DNA of 64,000 bases from Trichomonas vaginalis G3 (Eukaryota > Parabasalia > Trichomonadida > Trichomonadidae), in the NCBI RefSeq assembly GCF_026262505.1, contig NC_067206.1, positions 21,839,896 to 21,903,895 on the forward strand, given 5' to 3'. The notes below the pieces were generated by a model, which saw only the letters and a program-made list of their open reading frames with translations, had not been told where the DNA came from and searched no databases. The position numbers and the translations under genes are program-made. Of this stretch, positions 17,833 to 27,436 are shown in pieces (within the stretch, counting starts at the first letter, position 1; every line of letters begins with the position of its first letter).

Positions 17833-19227
17833 ATGGATAACTTTGTTAAGTTTTGGTCATCAAATTTTCTTGTACAAGTTTTTTCGAAGATGATTAGCTT
17901 TATAAGCAATCAGCTACTCGTTCGTTCATTAGATCCATCATTATTCGGTATCTGGAGCGTTAGATTAGCACTTGTTCAAGAAACAATTGTTTTCTGGGCC
18001 AGAGATGGTATCAGAAAGGCAGCATCTCGTAGCCAAAATCCACATAAATTTGCTATTTTGCCTTTTCTGATTGGTCTCATTGTTTCGCCTATTATTGTTT
18101 ACATTTCTCTTAAATCTGCTCCTGAAGTTGAAGGATATACATTAGCAGTTATTATGACTGCGATGTCTTCAGTTATGGAGTTAATTGGAGAAATGTGGGC
18201 TGTTCCTCAACTTGCTGTTATGGATGGCTCAACAACTGCAAAGGTGTCCGGTCCTGCTTTCTTAGTTAGAAGTATTTCATCAATTGTTCTCTCAAAACTC
18301 TTTTATAAGCAAGAAGGAGAACCTCTACCATTAATGCTTTGTTTCGGCGCATCAAATATCATATTCGGTTTACTAGTCATATTCGGATTCTATTTCCGCT
18401 GCGGAAAGCCAAAAATAGAGTTCCCAACTAGAAATGAATACAATGCAATTAAACCATTCGCATTTCAGACAATTCTCCAATGGCTATTCTCACAAGGCGA
18501 GCGTATCGTACTAATTGCTTCGAATACACCAGAACAAATCGGAGTTTACGGATTTGTTTCTGATATCAGCAGCCTGATTGCTCGATTAGTCTTCGCTCCT
18601 ATTGAAGCTGCTGTTTTCTCTATGTGCGCAAGCTCAGCTCCTTTACAATTCGATATGTATTCTCTTATTGTCAGAATCGTTGTTTACATTGGCCTATGCG
18701 CTGCTGCATTTGGTCCACTATTAGCGCCTGTTGTACTTCAAACTGTTTACAGCAAGAGCTGGAGTGGAGATGATTCAAAATCAGCCATGTCCTGGTTTTT
18801 ACGCATTATGCCATTCATGGCCTTTAATGGTGTTACGGAAGCATTCTCTAATGCACGTCTTAGTGAAAAATCATTGATGTATTACAACATTTTATTGGCC
18901 ATTGTATCAAGTATCTATTTCGGCTTGATTTTCTACTTCTCTAAGATATTTGGAACACAAGGAGCTATTATGGCCAATGGAGTTAACATGATTCTTCGAT
19001 CAATCATGGCTATTACAGTTATTTCACGCGAATTCAAGAATTTCTTTTCTCTTTTCCCGAATATCATACAGCTGATAGCATTTGGATCACTCATTTACTT
19101 CCAGAACTCAATAAGAATACTTTATGTCCTTATTTTTGCTCCATTTTATGGATTAATGATTCTCTTCTTCGAGAGACACTCAATTAAGAAGCTCTGGAAT
19201 TCGTTAAAAAGCAAAAAGCGAGACTGA
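17833..19227 (+). CDS. RFT1: RFT1 homologue (N-glycan lipid precursor membrane protein)
   Basis: The 464-residue polytopic membrane protein has about 12 hydrophobic segments. Its start matches the RFT1 family: FLVQVFSKMISFISNQLLVR followed by PSLFGIWSVRLALVQETIVF and ARDGIRKAA, the family's conserved L-R-x-E-x-x-R-x-A region. The family belongs to the MOP flippase superfamily and is needed in the ER for use of the dolichol-linked Man5GlcNAc2 intermediate. Trichomonads make this truncated dolichol glycan, so the gene fits. Length is close to the family norm of about 500-540. The C-terminus ends in a basic KSKKRD, of the dilysine ER-retention type. Confidence 0.85.
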   Translation: MDNFVKFWSSNFLVQVFSKMISFISNQLLVRSLDPSLFGIWSVRLALVQETIVFWARDGIRKAASRSQNPHKFAILPFLIGLIVSPIIVYISLKSAPEVEGYTLAVIMTAMSSVMELIGEMWAVPQLAVMDGSTTAKVSGPAFLVRSISSIVLSKLFYKQEGEPLPLMLCFGASNIIFGLLVIFGFYFRCGKPKIEFPTRNEYNAIKPFAFQTILQWLFSQGERIVLIASNTPEQIGVYGFVSDISSLIARLVFAPIEAAVFSMCASSAPLQFDMYSLIVRIVVYIGLCAAAFGPLLAPVVLQTVYSKSWSGDDSKSAMSWFLRIMPFMAFNGVTEAFSNARLSEKSLMYYNILLAIVSSIYFGLIFYFSKIFGTQGAIMANGVNMILRSIMAITVISREFKNFFSLFPNIIQLIAFGSLIYFQNSIRILYVLIFAPFYGLMILFFERHSIKKLWNSLKSKKRD

Positions 19228-20925
19228 GCTTGTTTAACCATTCCAATGAGATGTAAATAAATATTTTGTGTATTTTTTTGTTTTAATTTTAAACTAAACG
19301 ATTGTTTTATAGTTCCAATATGCAGCTATTAGTTTTGAACATTGTTATGTAATTGAAAATTAGGCCTTGTTCTTTGAAAATCTTCCTTCATTAGTATTCA
19401 TAAGAATCTAAAACTGGATGAGATTAATTTGTGTGATGTAAAAATAACTGCATTATTGTTTTCTACTGATTCGAATATTTAATATTTAATACTCAAATAT
19501 CACGTATTTGAGGAAAAATTGCCAAATTATTTGAAATTAATCTAAAAATTCAATTTTATATGATCAATCTTGCTTAGAAATCCTAAATAAACAAAAATTA
19601 GAACATAAATTTTTCCAAAATTTTGTATATTTTAAAAAAATAATTCTCAAAATTAAGAAATTTCATTTGAAAAAAGCAAATTTCAAAAAAATTTGGAAGA
19701 GATTTTAATTATTAAATCTATAAATAGAATGGGATTTTGTTAATTAATATATATCTTATGCGTTTATAATATTTTTTGAAATTTTTCATATCCAGATTGA
19801 TCAATATGAAGCAAATCACATCTAACTTTGTTCCTTCCTTCATGTACTGTGCTGCAAACAAATATTATATAATTAAATTTCTTCGAAATACAAATTATCC
19901 CTATTCAAATGAGTTAGGCATGTATAAATGTTAAATTAATTAACTCTCTACTCGTTTGATTCGAAATTGGGATCAAGAAATTTAATGTTGGTATTCCATA
20001 CATTGAACTACGATAAGAAATTTTTTTTCGAAAATGAGTAATAGCCAAATTCTATAAAATATTATGTAAATTATATAATGAATGAATTCGCATTGCAAAT
20101 GTTCAGTTTGTTCCGATATAAGAAGTTGAATTTTGATTTTCATTCAAAATAAAAGAATTTGGTTCATCATATTCTTATGTAAGCAGTAGTATAAAGAAAT
20201 TCATGATGATTGCCACAAAATATAATCCATGATGTGCTGTTGTTCCATTTGAATATGAATTAGGCGTAATTTTCTGATTGTTTTATCTGAAAATGGATTC
20301 TTAAATACTTTTATATTAGTAAATTCATCATGAAATTTTTGAATTAATTATCGATAAGTTTTGTTAGATAGTCAAAATTCAAAAATTTGTGAACTATTTA
20401 AATCAAGGCTTCTCGAAAATTTCATCGAAAAATCTTAATGATAGATATTTAAAGATAATAAAAATAATGCAATCAATTTTTTTTAATTTTTGAATAGTTT
20501 GTGATTTTAATAAAAAATTGTTTAATTAAGAAATGCATCTAATATAGATTAGATTTTTTTAATTCCAAAAATCATTTTTAATTTTTAAAAATTATTATTA
20601 ATAACATTATGGACCTATATAGTAATTATGCTATTAAATCCAATTTTTTTTTCAATGCCTCAAATTTTGATAACACCTGTAATTAATTTTTATTCATATT
20701 ATTATCCTATGACAGTATTCAAACATTGATTTTTATTATATTTTTGAATACTTCTTTCAAATATTTGAAAGGTAAATCTTGTGGAATTGAAAGAAACATT
20801 TCTACAATTCCCTAATTTTTGCACAAAACATTACTTACCTCCAACCACATATTTCAAGATTAATCTCATTCAATTTGTTTGTTTCAGAACGATTTTATAT
20901 CACTTTTTTTCAGTTATTAGCAAAC
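19228..20925. other. 1.7-kb AT-rich gap, no gene seen
   Basis: Very AT-rich, frequent stops in all frames. TGAATTCGCATTGCAAATG-type and poly-A/T tracts occur but no repeat or RNA gene is supported. Confidence 0.6.
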
Positions 20926-21366
20926 ATGATATACGATTTTTCATCAGATGTACCAGACCTCTCATCAAAAATGAAGATACCCCAGAACATTAGAGACTAC
21001 GAAACGATTCAGCATCGAATGAAATTGAATCAAGAAAAACTTGGCTTCGTCGCAGCATACATTGATAGATATTTTGAGACCCATGTAACTACAGCGATTC
21101 TCATTTCCTTAGCCAAAATTCTCATCAACAAGTTCGATCTCAAATTGGATCGTTTGGCAAAACGCAACAGATCAGCTCTCCTTTGCTGGTATGCAGAAAA
21201 TTGGGATCTTATTCTACCATATCTCAGGCAAGGTAAACCAAGTTTCATCAAATCCACACTCGTTTCTCCAAATTATTCAATATCAGATCAAAAATTTGGA
21301 GAAAATCACAATTTAAACGATGATTTTGATCCATCAGACATCAACCATTTACTTAATAACCACTGA
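20926..21366 (+). CDS. Small helical protein, unknown
   Basis: From the ATG at 20926 the product is 146 residues. The core (about residues 15-110) is helical: IRDYETIQHRMKLNQEKLGF, a segment with Ala/Ile/Leu and the well-formed KLDRLAKRNRSALLCWYAEN followed by WDLILPYL. The tail is Asn/Asp-rich and disordered. It looks like a lineage-specific trichomonad family rather than chance, because the core has ordinary codon use and composition. I do not recognise its function. Confidence 0.55.
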   Translation: MIYDFSSDVPDLSSKMKIPQNIRDYETIQHRMKLNQEKLGFVAAYIDRYFETHVTTAILISLAKILINKFDLKLDRLAKRNRSALLCWYAENWDLILPYLRQGKPSFIKSTLVSPNYSISDQKFGENHNLNDDFDPSDINHLLNNH

Positions 21367-21847
21367 CCTACCAAAAAATTCACGAGAAAATTTGACAGCC
21401 TCATCACGGCTCTCCTTCTCAATTTCACTTGAATTTAGAAAAATCGCATCGGCGTGGAAATATTTTATCATGCAAATATTTGTATTTTTAAACATGCATT
21501 ATACCAATCTCATATTTTATTTTTTGAAAGTACCTTTGTGGCCATTCTCAGAAATTTAATTCAAGATAATAATAGATAGGATTTTAATTAAAAATGGATG
21601 TATCGACTTAATAGATATGAGATAAATCCAAATATTTTCAAAATATTTTCAAATAAAGTCAACTTTTGAAAGAGTAAAATTTATAATGATATTCGGTGAA
21701 AATGATTCAATATTAGACGTATAGTAAAACATATTTTTTGAACCATAAAATTGATTTGATGGCAAACCCAAATTTTAGCTAAAAGTGACAGGGAAAAAAA
21801 ACGTTTAGTATTAAAAAAAAGACCGATGAGAGCTTCGTTCGAAATAT

Positions 21848-21909
21848 AGAGGGAACTGAGAATGCGCAACCATTCTCAGGGAATATTGGATGCTATTCCC
21901 GTTCCCTCT
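21848..21909. repeat. 62-bp perfect three-way-junction palindrome
   Basis: Outer stem AGAGGGAAC (21848-21856) pairs with GTTCCCTCT (21901-21909). Within it, TGAGAATG (21857-21864) pairs with CATTCTCA (21871-21878) around a 6-nt loop, and GGGAATA (21879-21885) pairs with TATTCCC (21894-21900) around an 8-nt loop. All three stems are perfect and abut. Confidence 0.85.
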
Positions 21910-21950
21910 GTATGGAAAATTGAGGTTTTCAAAGGGAGTTAAAATAATAT

Positions 21951-22183
21951 CAAATTTATACTAATTTACTTCAAAATACAAAAGTATTTGACAGCTAAAA
22001 TTAGTTACTTTAGCAAGCCTATCAATACCCTTTTACGATTATTGCTACTTTTTCGAAATAAAAGTAAAAACAAATTTATACTAATTTACTTCAAAATACA
22101 AAAGTATTTGACAGCTAAAATTAGTTACTTTAGCAAGCCTATCAATACCCTTTTACGATTATTGCTACTTTTTCGAAATAAAA
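21951..22183. repeat. 113-bp perfect tandem duplication, 120-bp period
   Basis: Positions 21951-22063 and 22071-22183 are identical base for base. The perfect identity implies a recent duplication. No function seen. Confidence 0.92.
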
Positions 22184-22285
22184 TAAATTTATTATCAAAA
22201 ACCTTTTTTTTCTTAGTAAAAATAAACGAAATTTTTTACCTTATGAACTTTTGATGGAAATATGCAAATTTAAAATAATAAAGAA

Positions 22286-22411
22286 AGCCGCGAGCGAAGC
22301 GATCGGCTTAGTTCGAAGATTTTGATTCAAATCTTTGCTGATCTGTAATTCGCGGAAGCCGCGAGCGAATCGAGCGGCTTAGGTCTAAGATTTTGATTCA
22401 AATCTTTGCTT
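22286..22411. repeat. Two copies of a GC-rich hairpin plus AT hairpin unit
   Basis: Each unit has a GC-rich hairpin (AGCCG...CGGCT at 22286-22308; AGCCGC...GCGGCT at 22357-22379) followed by AAGATTT-TGATTC-AAATCTT. The copies are 71 bp apart. The GC stems differ between copies, yet both still pair. Confidence 0.75.
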
Positions 22412-22503
22412 ATATTCCTTAAATTCTTTATGAAACTCGCAACAGTTCCATAAAAAATTTTAAATTCTAAACTGTCGAAATTACCGATCGGTAATCACAC
22501 CCT

Positions 22504-22540
22504 TCACAGGTGTGTCACTTTTTACAGGTGTGTCACTTTT
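22504..22540. repeat. Tandem pair of ACAGGTGTGTCACTTTT
   Basis: Two direct copies of ACAGGTGTGTCACTTTT, 19 bp apart, the second running into the right inverted repeat of the island. Confidence 0.8.
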
Positions 22541-22560
22541 AGCTAAAATTACCCCTACTC

Positions 22561-22752
22561 CTTGTATGTGCCGGATACCATTGTGTCAAATTTTTTCTGA
22601 AATTAACTTTAAAAGTACTAAGTAAGATCATGAGATATAGCAATATATGTTTAAACCAACTTATATTTTGGTTGTACACCACTTGTATGTGCCGGATACC
22701 ATTGTGTCAATTTTTTTCTGAAATTAACTTTAAAAGTACTAAGTAAGATCAT
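22561..22752. repeat. Direct repeat of about 71 bp
   Basis: A segment beginning CTTGTATGTGCCGGATACC and ending AGTACTAAGTAAGATCAT occurs at 22561-22631 and 22682-22752 with one mismatch, 121 bp apart. The segment between is AT-rich. It may be the end of a mobile element. Confidence 0.85.
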
Positions 22753-23166
22753 TTATTTTTGCATAATATAATGCCAATATGGTTTCTTTTGATTTTATTT
22801 CATTTATAAGCAAATCAGATTTACCCAAAAACTCCACTCCATAAGCGTTCATTTGCTAAATTAAAAAGTGACAATGGGCTAGTCTGTCCCTTTCTCATCT
22901 TGGTATGCATTCATCATAAAATCTACTAAAATTTCTATAAAAACTCGGCCCATTATAATTTTTGTTGCATTTTTTGTAATTACATCATCTGTATATACTA
23001 AAACAATATCAAAAAATGAGAATTTATTATTTTTTCCTCAAAATGACTAGATTTTATCAAAATTTAACAATAATTAATCAGCATAGTCACCAAAATCATA
23101 TTACTCGTAAATTTTTTATTTAGATAAATTTTGTAAACATCTGAATTTTTTTTTTCTACACCAGAA
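22753..23166. other. Intergenic AT-rich DNA
   Basis: No gene seen. A poly-T tract and CTACACCAG lie just before the ATG at 23167. Confidence 0.5.
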
Positions 23167-24535
23167 ATGGACGAGAGGCAGGTTATTCGAAAACTTGATA
23201 CCGGCCAAGCTCTTGAGAAACTCAAGAAGCTTATAACAGAAGGCAAGGAATCCCTTGAATCTGTGCTGGAATTAGATGTTTCTTATCAATATTTGTACAG
23301 GACAGCTTCTGATTTTAAACAAAGTGATTTAGTTGAATAGTTCAGTTTTATTTCTAACAAACAGCTATATAAGTTGCATTGATAAACTTGCTGAACATTC
23401 TCTTGGCGAAAATCTTGATAAGAAAACTATTAACGCTTTTAAGATAGTCAGTACAGAAAATGTAGTTCTAAATGAAGCATTATTAGTCTCTAAAGCATTA
23501 AATCCAGTAGTCAATAAAATCTTGTCTTCAGAACCAAAAATTCATCAAATTTCATTTTTGGCCAATATTTTACAAACTCTATTTGCTAAATTACCAGAAA
23601 AGACAATTCAAAATTGCGATTTCTTGCCAAAATTGTTATTGAATGGAGACAATGATACAATTTGTAGTTTCTTTTTTGACTTATTTAAGACCAAAGACGA
23701 AGCAAAACCTTCTACAATGCAATTTATTCTCGAAACAATTCCAGTTGAGATCACAAAAGCAGTAGAAAATGCATCAGACATAAATACAATTTCAATGGCA
23801 GGTGTTTATCGAATTTTCGCAGGTCTTGTCAAGTTTTCCGACGTAAAATCAAAACTACATGAAACAGATATTGCAGAAAAACTATATTTGTCTCGATATC
23901 CTTCAAATAGTTACGTTCTTCAGATGTATTGGGATTCCCTGATACTTTTTATGGAAGAAAAGATATACGACAAGTTTGTACCACTCATAGAAAAGGCAAT
24001 TACCTCTATAGCTTCTGCAAATAAGACGTTTTTTCAATATCATTCCTCATGTTTTAGATTTTTAACATTAATGTGCCAATGCCAAAGCGCTTTTGATAAA
24101 TACAAAGAAATTTCTGATATTATTATCAAAGTTTACAAAGAATTTCCAAATCATACAATTGCTTTACATTCTGCCGAGAAACTTGCCGTCAAACTGACAC
24201 TTATACCTATTATAGGACCTGCTGAAATCATGAATATCCTCCCTGTACTTGTAGAAAATATTAAAAACCGAAAATCAGTTATTATTTATGCTTGGTCGTA
24301 CAAAATGATCACAGATCTCAAACCTGTATCACCAGAAATGACCCAATTAATCACAAATTCGCTTGACCCAGCTGTCCAAGAAATAATTGAAAAAGAGACC
24401 GAAATAATCAACACTCAGTACGGAGGAGACGTTCCTCCTCAGGCTTCTGAGCCACTTTATGATTATTCAGCTTCAGAAAGACTTTCCCTTATCAACTTTT
24501 TGATCCGGAATGCAACCAATATATTTAGGTTTTAA
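23167..24535 (+). pseudogene. Alpha-helical repeat (HEAT/ARM-like) protein with one frameshift
   Basis: The gene starts at ATG 23167 (MDERQVIRKLDTGQALEKLK) and runs 57 codons to a TAG at 23338. The rest (about 400 codons) is in the next frame, beginning at 23333 and overlapping by only a few bases, so a single indel within about 23,333-23,340 splits an otherwise clean gene. The protein is helical throughout with Leu/Ile/Lys-rich helices (for example ISFLANILQTLFAKL and VPLIEKAITSIASANK), like solenoid proteins. It ends PLYDYSASERLSLINFL. I do not recognise the family. Sequencing error, strain polymorphism or early decay are all possible. Confidence 0.6.
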
Positions 24536-25056
24536 TTTCGCTGTTTTATTTGTTTTATATTAATATATATTTATAAATGTTGTCATATTTATTATATGTA
24601 TCTTCGCAAATCCTTACAATTTTTTTTTAATTTTTTACCTTGAAGACTATATCATATCAATGATATTCCTAATTTAGAAGAATATGTAATGCATTTTGAT
24701 TATACTTGGCTATATAATAAAATATTTTGTTTTAATTATGCAGATTTTCCTTTCACAGATGCAATATTCATTCAAATATATGATATAATACTCATATACT
24801 AATAGAGGAATTAATGAAACCAAAATAATTAGGAAGAAAATTTTTTATTTCATAATGAATAGCTCATTTTCTACTACGTCGATATAAATACCCGTTCAAG
24901 TAATTCATATTATGACATCCGAAAGTTCGGAATTCATATATCAATAAAAATTCAAAAATATTAAAGAAAAAAATAACGGAAAATTGAGAGATAATACAAA
25001 ACAAGAAAATTTATTTACAGAATATATAGATGATATGGCAAATAACGAGAAAGAAA
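24536..25056. other. Intergenic, convergent gene ends
   Basis: AT-rich, no gene seen between the helical-repeat gene and CDC5L. Confidence 0.55.
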
Positions 25057-26763
25057 TCATTCTTTTTTGATTCTTTTTGCTTTCTTTGCTTCAGCCTTGA
25101 TTTCCATCATTCTCCTTCCAATTTCATTGTTAAGCTCCATTTGTTTCTTCTCGAGATCTTCAATAGAATGCTTAATGACGTCAATTCTCGGTTGAAGTGT
25201 TTTTTCTTCAATTTCTGCAATAGAAAGGTAAAGATCTTTGTTTCGAAGGAGGTTAGAAATACGAGATGAGCGTTGGTTTATCTCCGTAACCAAGTTTTCT
25301 GAAGATGCAAGAAAAGATTTGGATCTTTGGTCCAAAATTTGTCTCATCTTCGTAACTTTGGATGAAAGAGAATTTAATGGCTCTTCAACATTGTCTTCTT
25401 CTTCTGGATGCTGCTTTTCCCATTCATTTGCAAATTCTTCGTCAGAATAAGGCCTGACAACACTGGAAACCTCGTCATTGATCATTCTTTCAGCTTCATA
25501 AAGGGAATCTGGTGGGATGGCCATTGATTTATCGTCTGTCAAGAAATTCGTTTCAATTGCGTCATTTATAGGAACAACAAGCGTTGGAGGAGGTCTTCTA
25601 GTATCAGGATGCTTTCTGGCATCCATAAGTGCAAGTTTGAAAGCTTCTTCTCTTATTAAAGAATCTGCCAAATCTTCAACGCGACCAACAGTTTCTAGAT
25701 AATCAGATTTCAATGGTATAGGTCTAGGAAGAGATTTCTCGTAAACAGGAGTCTTGTATTCGACTTCTTCCTTTTCAATTTTTTCTTCAATGCTGAAATC
25801 AAATTTATTTTGCTGCTGCTTCTGCATTCCGTTAAATAATGATAAAGATGATCTCGATTGAAGATATTCTGAGTTATGATGGCGAAGTTCTTCGATCAAT
25901 TTTAATTCTGAGTCAGAAATCGTTGGCTGAGGGAGAACTAAGTCAGTACGTCTATGATCTATTGGTGTTTCAAGCTTTTTCTCTTCGTTTTTGAGTTCTT
26001 GCTTGAGATGATCTAAACTTTCTAAATTTTTCTTAACTGCTTTCTGTTTTGACTTGATTCTTATCAATCTGTTATCTTTGAGAGCTTTATCGTCTTTATC
26101 TGTATTGAATTTAACAGAAAAAGGCTTATGAGTGCGAAATGGATCAATTTCGATTTCTTCATCTTCCCACAACCTCTTTTCTTCAATAACAAGACCAGCA
26201 GCATCAAGTTCGCGTTTCTTTCGCATCTTTGCAATTTTTCTAAGTACATTTAATTGACGTTCTCTTGCTTTACGACGAGCTTTCTTTCCTTGCGTATTTG
26301 CGAGACGGGCACGAGCTTCTTCAAGCATTTCACGCTCATCTTGGTCGAATTCTTCGCCATCTGGAGTTGCTTTGAGGGTTTCAAAATTTGGCATCATTTG
26401 GTGTTGAATTGCGGACTCGTTATCATCTATATATGGTGTATTTGTAGCCTTGTCAATAAGTTCACGATATCTTTCTATGCATTGATAAGGAGATCTGTTA
26501 AAATATTGTGAAATAGTACGCCATTGCATAGGCATAAAGCGAGCAAGGTGAAGTAATTTCTCATCATCAGCATGAGTCCATGGTGTTTTCTTCAATGTTG
26601 GATCTAAATATTCTTCCCAACGAGCTTTTACTTGTGCAGGTGATTTCTTTGGAAGAAGAGAGGCAATTCTTGTCCATTGGTTATTACCATACTTCATGTA
26701 CGCAGCGAGGAGAACTTGATCTTCAACATTTGACCAAATTCCACCTCGAATGAAGATTTTCAT
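25057..26763 (-). CDS. CDC5L: CDC5L/Cef1, Myb-type splicing factor of the Prp19 complex
   Basis: From the ATG at 26763 the protein is 568 residues. Residues 1-105 are two Myb repeats in the exact Cdc5 form: RGGIWSNVEDQVLLAAYMKY, NQWTRIASLLPKKSPAQVKA, then TPWTHADDEKLLHLAR and MQWRTISQYFNRSPYQCIER. Conserved downstream blocks follow: a region with ETLKATPDGEEFDQDEREML, then ARLANTQGKKARRKARERQL, and a C-terminal coiled coil. The protein is a core member of the NTC that activates the spliceosome, which fits trichomonads that keep a small set of introns. Length is shorter than the human protein (802), mostly in the middle. The open frame 19 codons upstream lacks an ATG. Confidence 0.95.
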   Translation of the reverse strand: MKIFIRGGIWSNVEDQVLLAAYMKYGNNQWTRIASLLPKKSPAQVKARWEEYLDPTLKKTPWTHADDEKLLHLARFMPMQWRTISQYFNRSPYQCIERYRELIDKATNTPYIDDNESAIQHQMMPNFETLKATPDGEEFDQDEREMLEEARARLANTQGKKARRKARERQLNVLRKIAKMRKKRELDAAGLVIEEKRLWEDEEIEIDPFRTHKPFSVKFNTDKDDKALKDNRLIRIKSKQKAVKKNLESLDHLKQELKNEEKKLETPIDHRRTDLVLPQPTISDSELKLIEELRHHNSEYLQSRSSLSLFNGMQKQQQNKFDFSIEEKIEKEEVEYKTPVYEKSLPRPIPLKSDYLETVGRVEDLADSLIREEAFKLALMDARKHPDTRRPPPTLVVPINDAIETNFLTDDKSMAIPPDSLYEAERMINDEVSSVVRPYSDEEFANEWEKQHPEEEDNVEEPLNSLSSKVTKMRQILDQRSKSFLASSENLVTEINQRSSRISNLLRNKDLYLSIAEIEEKTLQPRIDVIKHSIEDLEKKQMELNNEIGRRMMEIKAEAKKAKRIKKE

Positions 26764-26784
26764 TTTTGGAAAAGTGACAAAATT
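26764..26784 (-). promoter_or_regulatory. Initiator-like element before CDC5L
   Basis: TTTTGTCACTTTTCCAAAA lies directly before the ATG. TCACTT fits the trichomonad Inr consensus TCA-Y-(T/A), which normally sits within about 20 bp of the start codon. Confidence 0.5.
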
Positions 26785-27436
26785 GGATTTTCTTTTACGA
26801 TCAAAATCAAGAGAATTCATCCTAGAATCTATGAATATTTCAATACATTACAATTTTTTGTGAGATTTACAAAATACTATGAAAAATAGCGATAAAGATT
26901 TCTCCCTTTTTCAATTTTTACCCTCTTTTATCGTTGATGTTAATTCCAATCCAATGATGTAATATTTTCATTTTCTACTTTTTTTCATTTTTTGTCTAAT
27001 TTGGTCACTCACCAAATCTATTGAATGATTAAGTTTAGATAAGATCTATAGGAGATATATGCCATACTGATACGAGATCCATGTTCCGAACAGAAAAATG
27101 TTCATTAATGTTTCAAATTAACGATCCAGGCATTACCATGAACTTGTTTATGATTTGATATCCAAGTTTATATACAACCTTTGCATTAATGCACAAACAA
27201 AGGTGAAGAGATCAAAAATATAAAAGATCTTATCATTCTTTGCAATCGGCTATCTTCTTAGTAAATTTATTCAAAACATGGACCACATATCATTTGCCCC
27301 ATAGATATTGAGTTCAAATGTAGCTTTTGCAAAAAATTTGATCAAAATTTCATTGTTACTGGCAGCAATAATCAAAGACAAAAGCATACAATCATCGTTA
27401 TAATTCAATTTTAAAAATATACTTTTATTAATATTT
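26785..27436. other. Divergent intergenic region
   Basis: AT-rich spacer of about 650 bp between divergent CDC5L and the ARM-like gene. No gene or clear repeat seen. Confidence 0.5.

Larger units (their letters stand above)
21771..22550. repeat. Repeat island bounded by a 20-bp inverted repeat
   Basis: AATTTTAGCTAAAAGTGACA at 21771-21790 occurs as its exact reverse complement at 22531-22550. Inside lie a three-way-junction palindrome, a 120-bp tandem duplication and two GC-rich hairpin units. The inverted copies contain the self-palindrome TTTTAGCTAAAA, which weakens the case for true transposon ends. No coding capacity is seen, so a non-autonomous element is possible. Confidence 0.45.

Noticed and set aside
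21820-21910. Hammerhead ribozyme core (CCGATGAG...CGAAA before the three-way junction)
   Set aside because: The core differs from CUGANGA at a key position and no stem I or cleavage-site pairing was found.
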